Below, in pieces: positions 41,408 through 49,211 of a stretch of DNA of 64,000 bases. The position numbers and the translations under genes were made by a program. The stretch is taken from positions 27,731 to 91,730 of the forward strand of contig JAOPUZ010000026.1 of assembly GCA_025966315.1 (NCBI GenBank), in the 5' to 3' direction. The notes under the pieces are model-generated. The model had not been told where the DNA came from, did not search any database, and saw only the letters and a program-made list of their open reading frames with translations. The stretch is from Frankiales bacterium (GTDB taxonomy: Bacteria > Actinomycetota > Actinomycetes > Mycobacteriales > Jatrophihabitantaceae). The number at the start of each line of letters is the position of its first letter. Within the stretch, counting starts at the first letter, position 1.

Positions 41408-43392
41408 CAAGACTCGGACACCGCGCCGCAGCGATGCGGGCGTCCAAGCGCGTGAATCGTTCTCGCGTCGCTGAGGACAGCGTGGGGAGCCGGGATCGTG
41501 AACTTGCGGGCTTGCTCAGTCAGTTCGCGAGCACCATGCTAACCGATTTCCCTATTCAAGCCATTCTCGATCAGCTGGTGCAAAGCATCGTCGATACGCT
41601 GCCGATCACGGCGGCCGGTGTGACACTGATAAGTGCTAGCAAGGAACCGCATTACATCGCCGCCTCGAATGAGTCAGCATTGCGGTTCGAGCGCTTGCAA
41701 ACCTTCGCAGAACAAGGCCCCTGCTTGTTGGCCTACACCTCGGGCGAAGCAGTGACCATCCCCAACATCGACGTTGAGGGTCGGTTTCCCCGGTTTGGGC
41801 CTGCCGCGCAGTCGGCCGGGATGGTTGCGGCGTTCGCATTCCCGCTGCGACACGGTGACGGCCGCCTCGGTGCGCTTGATCTCTACTGCGATAGCCCCGG
41901 GCCCCTCAGCACGGCGGACCTGGCGACGGCCCAAACCCTCGCCGACGTCACCGCTGCGTACGTGCTGAACGCGCAGGCCCGCGAAGAAGCCCGCCAAGCA
42001 TGTGACCTGTTCCGCGACAGCTCGCTGCATGATTCACTCACCGGCCTGCCTAACCGATTGTTGCTACAGCAACGACTTGAGCACGCCGCGCAACGAGGTT
42101 CCCGTTCGCATACCAACGCGGCTGTCCTGTTCGCCGACCTCGACCGGTTCAAGGACGTCAACGACACTCACGGACACCAGATCGGTGATGAGTTGCTCGT
42201 CGCCGTAGCTGACCGGCTATCGGGTCTGGTCCGGCCTGGTGACACCTTGGCCCGCGTGAGCGGGGACGAGTTCGTCTTCCTCTGTGAAGACTTGCACGCG
42301 GCGGCGGACATCGAGGTCCTCGCCCCTCGCATCAAGGACGCCTTCGCCGCGCCGTTCACGGTATCCGGGCTCGAACTCAGTATCAGCGCCAGCGTTGGCA
42401 TGGCCTACGCCGGTCCCGGCGAAGCGATCAGCGGTCAATTGCTGGTCGACGCCGACATTGCCATGTATCAAGCCAAACGTACCGGCGCGGGCGGCCAGGA
42501 AATCGTTGACATCCGCGACGCACCACAGCGCGCGGCGCGCACCACGTTGGAACAGGACCTCCAGGCCGCCTTCTCGCAGGAGAAACTCGACCTGGCCTAC
42601 CAACCGATCGTCCGAGCCGCCGACGGCCTCGTCACCGGCGTCGAAGCGCTGCTGCGTTGGATGCATCCCGAGAGAGGCCCGATTCCCGCCGTCAACGTGA
42701 TCGACATCGCCGAAGCGAACGGGCTGATCGGCGACCTTGGCACCTGGGTCCTGCGGCGAGGCTGCAGCCAGCGCACCCAATGGCTCCGGGACAATCCCGG
42801 CCAGCCACTCGATCTGGCCGTCAATGTCTCGGCCCGGCAGCTACTCGGGCCCGGCTTCGTCTCGACCGTTGTCGACGTGCTGGCCGAAACCGGCATGGAC
42901 CCGCGGGCACTCGTCCTGGAAATGACCGAAACAGTGCTCATCGAGGACGCCGAGCGCGCCATGACCGTGCTGGCAGATCTCAAAGAGCTCGGAATCAGAC
43001 TGGCGCTCGATGACTTCGGCACCGGCTATTGCTCCCTCAGCTATCTGCGAAATTTTCCCGTCGACATACTCAAAATCGACCGGGCGTTCACCGCCGCCAT
43101 CACCAGCGACCGCAAGACCGAGGCCATCATCGCGGCCGTCACCGCCTTGGCCCACGAGCTCGAACTGGACGTGATCGCCGAGGGCGTCGAAACGCTGACG
43201 CAGAATACGAAACTCCTCGAAATCGGTTGCGAATCGGCCCAGGGTTTCTGGTATGCGGCCGGGCTACCTGCAGCTGAACTCAGCGCACTACTGGGCGCGC
43301 ATACCCGCGCCGCCCTGCACTTGCCAAGCACTCACCCCGACCCAACCCAAACCTCACGACCGAACAGCGCACCACTCGTCCCCGCCACCTAA
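41404..43392 (+). CDS. GAF-GGDEF-EAL cyclic-di-GMP signalling protein (copy 2)
   Basis: 662 residues. Same three-domain order as 35934-37784. GAF: EQGPCLLAYTSGEAVTIPN and GMVAAFAFPLRHG. GGDEF: LTGLPNR, FADLDRFKDVNDTHGH, SGDEF near 286 with the RPGD inhibitory site just before. EAL: EALLRWMHP near 414, NVSARQL, EMTETVL, DDFGTGYCSLSYL, KIDRAFT, EGVET; the last motif is QGFWYAAGLP instead of QGYxFxxPxP. An extra 30-residue basic N-terminus and a proline-rich tail are specific to this copy. Both output sites seem intact, so it could be bifunctional or one-way. Confidence 0.9.
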   Translation: MTRLGHRAAAMRASKRVNRSRVAEDSVGSRDRELAGLLSQFASTMLTDFPIQAILDQLVQSIVDTLPITAAGVTLISASKEPHYIAASNESALRFERLQTFAEQGPCLLAYTSGEAVTIPNIDVEGRFPRFGPAAQSAGMVAAFAFPLRHGDGRLGALDLYCDSPGPLSTADLATAQTLADVTAAYVLNAQAREEARQACDLFRDSSLHDSLTGLPNRLLLQQRLEHAAQRGSRSHTNAAVLFADLDRFKDVNDTHGHQIGDELLVAVADRLSGLVRPGDTLARVSGDEFVFLCEDLHAAADIEVLAPRIKDAFAAPFTVSGLELSISASVGMAYAGPGEAISGQLLVDADIAMYQAKRTGAGGQEIVDIRDAPQRAARTTLEQDLQAAFSQEKLDLAYQPIVRAADGLVTGVEALLRWMHPERGPIPAVNVIDIAEANGLIGDLGTWVLRRGCSQRTQWLRDNPGQPLDLAVNVSARQLLGPGFVSTVVDVLAETGMDPRALVLEMTETVLIEDAERAMTVLADLKELGIRLALDDFGTGYCSLSYLRNFPVDILKIDRAFTAAITSDRKTEAIIAAVTALAHELELDVIAEGVETLTQNTKLLEIGCESAQGFWYAAGLPAAELSALLGAHTRAALHLPSTHPDPTQTSRPNSAPLVPAT

Positions 43393-43499
43393 CGCGCGCT
43401 CAGCCGACGCAGTCTGCAGCGATGAGTTCGGCCAACAGTGGTAAGGGATTGTGTTTTTAGCGAGGGTGACGTCCTAGCGACTGTTGTTAGCATCTGGGT

Positions 43500-44470
43500 A
43501 TGCGAGCAATGCGCTTTCACGAGCTCGGCGGTCCCGAGGTGCTGCGTTGCGACGAATCGCGACGCCCAGTCCAGGTCCGGGGATAGTGCTGGTACGAAAC
43601 CATCGAATCGGTCTGAACTTCGGTGATTTGATGTTCTTACGCGGCGAATACCTCGTTACGCCGAAGTTGCCTGACGTCGCGGGCATGGAGGCCGCCGGCG
43701 AAATCGCAGCGATCGGCGATGGCGTCATCGACGTGCAGGTCGGCGACCGGGTCGCATACATCGGCATGGGCTCCTACGCCGACTACACCCTGATTCGCGC
43801 GAATCGGGTGCTGTCATTGCCCGATTCCATCAGCGATGAGACCGGAGCGTCATTCCCCGTCGCGGCGCTGACCGCCTGGCACATGCTGCATACGGTTCAC
43901 CACGTCTCAGCCGGAGAATCCGTGCTGGTTCATTCCGCCGCTGGTGGCGTGGGCTTGGCCGCTGTGCAGATCGCCCACACCGCCGGCGCCCGGGTCATCG
44001 GGGTGGTCTCAAGCCCGGCCAAGGCCGCGGCGGCGCTTGCCGGCGGCGCGGACCATGTGATCGATTCCAGTAACGCAGCCTTCGCGCCAGCCGTCCTCGA
44101 ACTCACCGATGGGCGCGGCGCCGATCTGATCCTGGACGGGGTGGGTCGGCCCACTTTCGCGGACGGGCTCACCTGCCTGGCCCGGTTCGGGCACCTCATT
44201 CTGTTCGGCCGCGCGGGCGGGTCCCCGGCTCCGGTCGATCCGCTGCAGTTGTTGAGCAACAGCCGCACGCTGAGTGGATTCGTATTGCCGCACATCTATC
44301 GAGATGCTCCGGTGATGAAACGCTCCTTGGACGCGATCTTCGGCCTTGTCGAGGGTGGGCAACTTCGATTGCCTATCGCCGGATGTCTGCCGCTCGAAGA
44401 AGCAGCGACCGCCCTGACGGCGTTGGCGAGTCGTCAAACGATCGGCAAATTCCTGTTATCGACGGGCTAG
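43500..44470 (+). pseudogene. Quinone oxidoreductase-type MDR enzyme with a frameshift near the N-terminus
   Basis: ATG at 43500 gives MRAMRFHELGGPEVLRCDE, the canonical start of zinc-free quinone oxidoreductases, but the frame soon stops. The rest (ATPSPGPGIVLVRNHRIGL, GDRVAYIGMGSYADYTL, VLVHSAAGGVGLAAVQIAH, ADLILDGVGRPTF, QTIGKFLL) is in another frame. Adding one base between 43556 and 43557 fuses the two into a normal 320-residue protein. The NADPH motif AAGGVGLAAVQ is intact. So it is either inactivated by a one-base deletion or a sequencing error. A shorter start upstream at 43484 gives only nonsense sequence. Confidence 0.85.
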
Positions 44471-44476
44471 GCGGAA

Positions 44477-45295
44477 TTGTTCGATTCCGCGCCAAGCGCA
44501 TCGGTTGACGCCTTGCCGAACCGGCAACAGAAGTGGCCAGACCGGCATGCGGCAGGCAACGATGACCCGGTGACCAACGATATCGTGACCGGATCGCCGG
44601 CCTCCTCCCCTCGTCCGCCTACTGACGGCTACCTCGGAGACCCGGCGGTGCAGGCGGAATGGGACGGGCGCTACGCCGACCGGGAACAGCTCTGGAGCGG
44701 CCAGCCCAACGGCGCGCTGGTGGCCGAGGTCGCCGGGCTGCCGCCCGGGCGGGTGCTCGACGTCGGCTGCGGCGAGGGCGCCGACGCGGTCTGGCTCGCG
44801 AACGGCGGCTGGGACGTGACCGCGCTTGAGGTCTCCGGACTGGCGCTGGAGCGGGCGGCCGGGCACGCTCGCGACGTCGGTGTCACCATTCGCTGGGTAC
44901 ATGCCGAGCTGGTGCAGGCGATGCTTCCGCCGGCGTCCTTCGATCTCGTCTCCGCGCAGTACCCGGCTCTGCTGCGTACCCCTGACGCCGCGGCCGAGCG
45001 CGCGCTGCTCGCAGCGGTCGCCCCGGGCGGTGTGCTGCTGCTCGTGCACCACGCCGGGATGGACACCCAGAAGGCCCACGACAGCCACGACGCCCACGAC
45101 AGCCACGACACCCATGAGGCGCCCGACAGCGGCTTCGACCCGGCCGACTACGTCTGGCCAGACATGGTCGCCGCGCTCCTTGACGACGACTGGCAGGTAG
45201 AGGTGAACGAACAGCGGCCGCGCATCACCCCGGATAGCGGCGCCGGCGCGCACCACGCTGAGGATCTGGTGCTGCGCGCCCGCCGGCTGCGCTGA
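44477..45295 (+). CDS. Class I SAM-dependent methyltransferase with a His/Asp repeat
   Basis: 272 residues if started at TTG 44477; GTG at 44570 is an alternative giving about 241. Motif I VLDVGCGEGADAVWLA near 93-108, then VTALEVSGLALERA, FDLVSAQYPALL and a C-terminal domain. It is the type often annotated methyltransferase domain 25, substrate unknown. Unusually, near 197-215 a His-Asp-Ser/Ala repeat (KAHDSHDAHDSHDTHE) forms a metal-binding-like loop. It follows the oxidoreductase by seven bases. Confidence 0.82.
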   Translation: MFDSAPSASVDALPNRQQKWPDRHAAGNDDPVTNDIVTGSPASSPRPPTDGYLGDPAVQAEWDGRYADREQLWSGQPNGALVAEVAGLPPGRVLDVGCGEGADAVWLANGGWDVTALEVSGLALERAAGHARDVGVTIRWVHAELVQAMLPPASFDLVSAQYPALLRTPDAAAERALLAAVAPGGVLLLVHHAGMDTQKAHDSHDAHDSHDTHEAPDSGFDPADYVWPDMVAALLDDDWQVEVNEQRPRITPDSGAGAHHAEDLVLRARRLR

Positions 45296-45366
45296 TCCCC
45301 GCGCTGGCGCTGATCCCGGCGCCGCGGCCTAGTCCCACGCCGAACGAATTCGCGTTGACCGGCACC

Positions 45367-45972
45367 TCACTTGGTCGGTGCTGGGGCGGGTGGCCAGAGC
45401 GCGCGGAGTGCGTCTGGGACGCCCTGTACCGCGACCGGCCCGAGCAGTGCCAGTTGCAGGATGTATCCCGGAACGATGGAGATGAGCAGCGCGGCCAGGG
45501 CATCCGGTGGGACAGCATCGAGTCGTTTCCCCGAATTCTGCTGGCGAACGACGGCGGCGAGGTCTTCGCGCATCTGGCTGAGCAAGCGGGTGAACTGATC
45601 GGCGACGTTGGGGTTACGTAACGCTTCGGCCCAGGCGAGGACGGCCAGGCCACCGAGGCCGTGGGTAGCGTGCTTGGCCTGCACGATCTCAAGCGCGGCG
45701 GCCATCGCAACGCCCGCGGATCGATCGTGGCGTTCGGTGGCAGCGTCGTGGATCAGAGCCACGACTTCGCGCATGTTCTCTTCGGCGATCGCGACAATGA
45801 CGTCGTCCTTGCTGGCGAAGTATCGGTAGACCGCACCGGAGGAAAGCTGTGCTTCCTCGAACAGGTTTCGCATCGATGTGGCGTCGAATCCGTCGCGCAG
45901 GAAACAGCGCCGGGCCGCAGCCAGGATCTGTTCACGTCGAGCGTCGCGGTACTGCTGGGTGACCTTCGGCAC
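45367..45972 (-). CDS. TetR family transcriptional regulator
   Basis: 201 residues. N-terminal HTH: REQILAAARRCFLRDGFDATSMRNLFEEAQLSSGAVYRYFASKDDVI, typical TetR. The ligand domain ends with a Pro-rich tail. It is divergent from the membrane protein at 46077, and two perfect dyads sit between them at 45992-46003 and 46046-46055. This is the standard arrangement in which TetR represses both itself and the neighbour until a ligand is bound. Confidence 0.88.
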   Translation of the reverse strand: MPKVTQQYRDARREQILAAARRCFLRDGFDATSMRNLFEEAQLSSGAVYRYFASKDDVIVAIAEENMREVVALIHDAATERHDRSAGVAMAAALEIVQAKHATHGLGGLAVLAWAEALRNPNVADQFTRLLSQMREDLAAVVRQQNSGKRLDAVPPDALAALLISIVPGYILQLALLGPVAVQGVPDALRALWPPAPAPTK

Positions 45973-45991
45973 GGTTAAATCTTACAAGAAA

Positions 45992-46055
45992 ACGAACGTT
46001 CGTCTTGACAACCCAGGCGATGGCACGAATGCTCAATTGAAAGAGAACGATCGTT
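45992..46055. promoter_or_regulatory. Two TetR operators flanking a promoter
   Basis: ACGAACGTTCGT (45992-46003, perfect dyad) and AACGATCGTT (46046-46055, perfect dyad) share AACGA..CGTT half-sites. Between them is TTGACA (46005-46010), 17 bp, AATGCT (46028-46033), a promoter for the gene at 46077. Both operators would block it and the divergent tetR. Confidence 0.65.
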
Positions 46056-46076
46056 GACGTTTGAGGAGCCCAAGCG

Positions 46077-47219
46077 ATGAGCAATTTCCTGGCCAGGCAT
46101 CCGCCGTGGCGTCAGCAGGCAATCACCGCGGGCGTGTTGCCGGCGATGATCGCGCTGGCCGTGCTGGGTTTCGCCTGGCCGGCGGCCCGGATCGCACCGC
46201 GCTCTCTTCCGGTGGGCATCGTGGGCACGACCGCAGCCAGCCAGCGCGCCGTGGCGGCGTTGAACAAAGCCCAGCCCAACGGCTTCGATTTCCACTTGTA
46301 TGCCGACGATGCGGCGGCGCGCGCGGCAATCCGCAATCGCGACATCTACGGGGCTTTCATCGTCAGCGGCGCCGATGTCACGGTGTTGGAGGCCAGTGCG
46401 GCCAGCAGCACGGTCGCCCAATTGCTCACCGGCACCGGCCAGCGGTTGGCCTCGTCGGCAACACGACCAGCGGCGTCGGCAACGCGACCAGCCGCCGACC
46501 AATCGCCGCTCGCGCTGACCTCGGTCGACGTGGTGCCGGCCTCGGCTAGTGATCCGCGCGGCTTGGTGCTCAGTTCCTCGCTACTGCCGTTGACAATCTG
46601 CAGCGTCATCATCGCCTCGGCCGTCGGACTTGTGATCGGCTTCCGGCCGGCCTGGCGCCAGCTCGTCGCACTGGTAGCTACGAGTGCCGTCGCCGGGGTC
46701 GGCGTCTACCTCATCGCCCAGGCTTTCCTCGGCGCGCTTCCGGACAACCCAGTTGCGACGTCGGCCGCAATTAGCCTGACCATGCTGGCGATCAGTGCGA
46801 CGACGGCCGGGTTGATCGCGTTGATCGGGACCGCCGGCTTCGCGCTCGGAGCGATCCTGATGGTCTTCGTCGGCAACCCGTTCTCGGGGGTGACCTCGGC
46901 GCCGCAGTTGCTTCCCGCCGGGGTCGACCACCTCGGCCAATGGCTGCCGCCCGGGGCCGGCGCCAATCTGCTACGCAGTACGGCCTACTTCTACGGCAAC
47001 GGTGCCGAGGGCCACCTCGCCGTCCTACTCGCGTGGACGGCATTCGGGGTGGCGGCCATCGTGGTCGGCCACCACACCTCGCCCGCCCTCGCCGCAAGCC
47101 AGGCTCGCCGCCGGGCGACATCTGCCGGTGCCCCTACGGGGCTCGGGTTTTGTGCGACAGCAGAATCGTCGCGCCGAGGGCAGCTGCGCCCAGCAGGACG
47201 CCCACGGAACCCAGAATGA
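46077..47219 (+). CDS. Multi-pass membrane protein (YhgE/Pip or ABC-2-type) under TetR control
   Basis: 380 residues. An N-terminal helix (ITAGVLPAMIALAVLGFAW) is followed by a 130-residue extracellular segment with LPVGIVGTT and AALNKAQPNGFDFHLY, then five or six helices (LLPLTICSVIIASAVGLVIG, LVALVATSAVAGVGVYLI, ISLTMLAISATTAGLIALIG, FALGAILMVFVGNPF, VLLAWTAFGVAAIVVG). This one-plus-five layout matches the YhgE/ABC-2 permease family often seen with TetR repressors. The last 86 bp overlap convergently with the next gene, so its C-terminal Arg-rich tail may be spurious. Confidence 0.72.
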   Translation: MSNFLARHPPWRQQAITAGVLPAMIALAVLGFAWPAARIAPRSLPVGIVGTTAASQRAVAALNKAQPNGFDFHLYADDAAARAAIRNRDIYGAFIVSGADVTVLEASAASSTVAQLLTGTGQRLASSATRPAASATRPAADQSPLALTSVDVVPASASDPRGLVLSSSLLPLTICSVIIASAVGLVIGFRPAWRQLVALVATSAVAGVGVYLIAQAFLGALPDNPVATSAAISLTMLAISATTAGLIALIGTAGFALGAILMVFVGNPFSGVTSAPQLLPAGVDHLGQWLPPGAGANLLRSTAYFYGNGAEGHLAVLLAWTAFGVAAIVVGHHTSPALAASQARRRATSAGAPTGLGFCATAESSRRGQLRPAGRPRNPE

Positions 47220-47922
47220 TGCCGACGGTTGTCTTGCCGCGGCCGTCGTCAGCCGCGGCTACTGCGCTGACGGTCGGCCCGCCGGTGGTGGGTACGGTCG
47301 GTGCCGTTGTGGACGTCGTTGCCGGTGCGGACGTCGTTGCCGGTGCGGACGTCGTTGCTGGTGTGGACGTCGTTGCTGCCGCGAGCAGGAGTTTGGGCGC
47401 TGGATGTTCGGGTTTGGCGCTGCTACCAGGAGCAGCTTCCTCGATCCAGGAAACGACCGAGCCGTCGCTGTAGATCTGGATCGCCTTGAACGTCATGCTA
47501 GGGGATTTGGGCAGCGGGCCGGCGCTGATGACGAATTGGTTGAACTCGCCCGGCTTGATGGCGGTAGCGGGGCTGAGCGCCTTCCACTCGATCGTTGACA
47601 CGGCTTCGGTGATATCACCGTCATCGTTGTTGATGGGGGTGGCCAGTTTTGCCTTGGTGACTATGTAGGACCAACCCGGGGTTGGCAGGATCGACACCGA
47701 CGCGAGCGGTTGATCGACCGGCAGTTGGACTTTCAGGCTGGTGGTGCTTGCCGTCGCTGATTCGGTCGGAACCTTGATCGTCACGGTCGCGTATCCGCCC
47801 TGCGTGGCGGCGGGGCTGGAAACGGTCACGTGGGCCGACGCGGCGCCGGCCCCGATGAGCGCTGCTGCTCCGACACCAAGGGTGAGTACGGCAAGGACGA
47901 AACTGCGGCATCGAAAAGTCAA
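47134..47922 (-). CDS. YcnI/DUF1775-like secreted protein with C-terminal anchor
   Basis: 262 residues. A signal peptide (LAVLTLGVGAAALIGAGAASA) precedes HVTVSSP, so cleavage would expose an N-terminal His, as in YcnI copper-binding proteins. The core has GGYATVTIKVPTE, LKVQLPVDQPLASVSILPTPGWSY and PGEFNQFVISAGPLP. An Ala/Thr/Pro repeat linker and a membrane helix (TVGIILGSVGVLLGAAALGATILL) with a basic tail anchor it. Relatives act in copper trafficking. No copper genes are adjacent here. Start codon (TTG) is uncertain. Confidence 0.82.
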   Translation of the reverse strand: MTFRCRSFVLAVLTLGVGAAALIGAGAASAHVTVSSPAATQGGYATVTIKVPTESATASTTSLKVQLPVDQPLASVSILPTPGWSYIVTKAKLATPINNDDGDITEAVSTIEWKALSPATAIKPGEFNQFVISAGPLPKSPSMTFKAIQIYSDGSVVSWIEEAAPGSSAKPEHPAPKLLLAAATTSTPATTSAPATTSAPATTSTTAPTVPTTGGPTVSAVAAADDGRGKTTVGIILGSVGVLLGAAALGATILLSHKTRAP

Positions 47923-48067
47923 CGACTACTCCATGGATTCGGGCCGCACCATGCGTGCGGTCACTAAGGATTAGTCGGACGTCGGCCTCATCTGGTTCCC
48001 GGCAACGACGAGTAATGGCTTAGCCCACATATTCGTTGCGGATCCGTAGCGGACTGCCGGTGCTGGG

Positions 48068-48430
48068 CTATGCCGGTTCCAGAAATTCCAGGCGGTTACC
48101 GAAGGGGTCGTGCGCATACACCCGCCGGAATCCCGGGAAGTCAGCGTCTCAACGCACGTCCTGTCCCGAGTCAACCAATCGCTGAACGACCTCGTCCAAG
48201 TCGGTCACGAGAATTCCCGGATGGCCTTTGCGCGCCGGCCGAAACTCGTCCTCGACTCCGAGATGCAATTCGACGTCGCCGGCTCGAAACCAAACGCCAC
48301 CGCGGGCGGCAAGAACGGGCGGCTTGTCGACCTCTGTCAGGCCGAGAACGCCGACAAAGAAGTCGCGCGCTTGCTGCTCCTGGCCGGCAGGCATTGCCAG
48401 CTGCACGTGATGAAGTCGCGCGAAGGCCAT
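48068..48430 (-). pseudogene. VOC family protein with an internal stop
   Basis: Minus-strand ATG at 48430 (ATG 48457 also possible). FARLHHVQLAMPAGQEQQARDFFVGVLGL, VWFRAGDVELHLGVE and HPGILVTDLDEVVQRLVDSG are a typical VOC lyase-like fold. At 48149-48151 TGA interrupts where the family has Trp, and the same frame continues as DADFPGFRRVYAHDPFGNRLEFLEP to TAG at 48068. A single TGG-to-TGA change explains it. The gene therefore appears nonsense-mutated, or the base call is wrong. Confidence 0.85.
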
Positions 48431-48525
48431 CAGCCGATCATGCCTCAGACGGCTCACTGCCGGCGGGCCAGACTCGCACTCGCCATCTGCCGATTAGTTC
48501 TCGGCTGCGCGAGGGTCATATTGTT

Positions 48526-49056
48526 ATGGACACAACGAACCTCGCTGACCTGTACAACCTGCCGGCAGTTGACTGGGAAGGTATTCACGACAAACTCGAT
48601 GCCGGTTACACCCAGGCGCCGGACTCTGGCGGGCCTAACCGGCACACGTCCTGGTTGACGACAATTAACCCGGACGGCAGCCCGCACGTCACCGCCGTCG
48701 GTGCGCTCTGGGTCGACGGCACCTTCTGGTTCCAGACGGGCGAGCGGACGCGGAAAGCGAGGAACCTCGCCCGCGATTCTCGCTGCGCGCTGAGTGTCGC
48801 TACCCACGACTTCGACCTTGTCGCCGAAGGTACAGCCGACCAGATCACCGACCCGCCCACCGTGGCAATCATGGCGGCGCATTGGGCTGGCGGAGGATGG
48901 CCAGCGCGAGTCGATGACACCGGCCGGGCGATCACCGCCGAGTACAGCGCTCCGTCGGCCGGACCGCCGCCGTGGTTCGTGTATCGCCTAACCATGCGGA
49001 CGGCAACGGCACTCATGACCGTCACGCCCGGCGGCGCGACACGCTGGCGGTTCTGA
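48526..49056 (+). CDS. Pyridoxamine 5'-phosphate oxidase-like flavin protein
   Basis: 176 residues from ATG at 48526 with GAGGG upstream. Split-barrel FMN/F420-binding fold: HTSWLTTINPDGSPHVTAVGALWVDGTFWFQTG, ARNLARDSRCALSVAT, DLVAEGTADQI. Small actinobacterial members often bind F420 or FMN and reduce or detoxify substrates. It is convergent with the secreted-protein gene; a perfect hairpin lies between. No partner gene is obvious. Confidence 0.82.
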   Translation: MDTTNLADLYNLPAVDWEGIHDKLDAGYTQAPDSGGPNRHTSWLTTINPDGSPHVTAVGALWVDGTFWFQTGERTRKARNLARDSRCALSVATHDFDLVAEGTADQITDPPTVAIMAAHWAGGGWPARVDDTGRAITAEYSAPSAGPPPWFVYRLTMRTATALMTVTPGGATRWRF

Positions 49057-49139
49057 GCCGACGCCGGGCCGCCGACCCGCAGCGGGAAGGGCAGCCGCCG
49101 CGTCGCGAGCTGGGCCAGCGTTGCGTCGACACGGCCCGC

Positions 49140-49200
49140 AGCACCGAACCCCCCGGACGGGCGCGCCGTTGAGGGGCGCCAGATCGGGGGGTTCGGTGCT
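49140..49200. terminator. Large inverted repeat between convergent genes
   Basis: A 15-base perfect stem: 49140-49154 (AGCACCGAACCCCCC) with 49186-49200, enclosing 31 bases. It sits between the ends of the PNPOx-like gene (49056) and the secreted-protein gene (49212), so it can terminate transcription from both sides. No T-run follows. Confidence 0.6.
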
Positions 49201-49211
49201 ATCAGCAAAGC

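Noticed and set aside
49140..49200. Insertion-sequence end suggested by the 15-bp inverted repeat
   Set aside because: It lies between convergent genes with only 31 bases enclosed, which fits a terminator rather than a mobile element.
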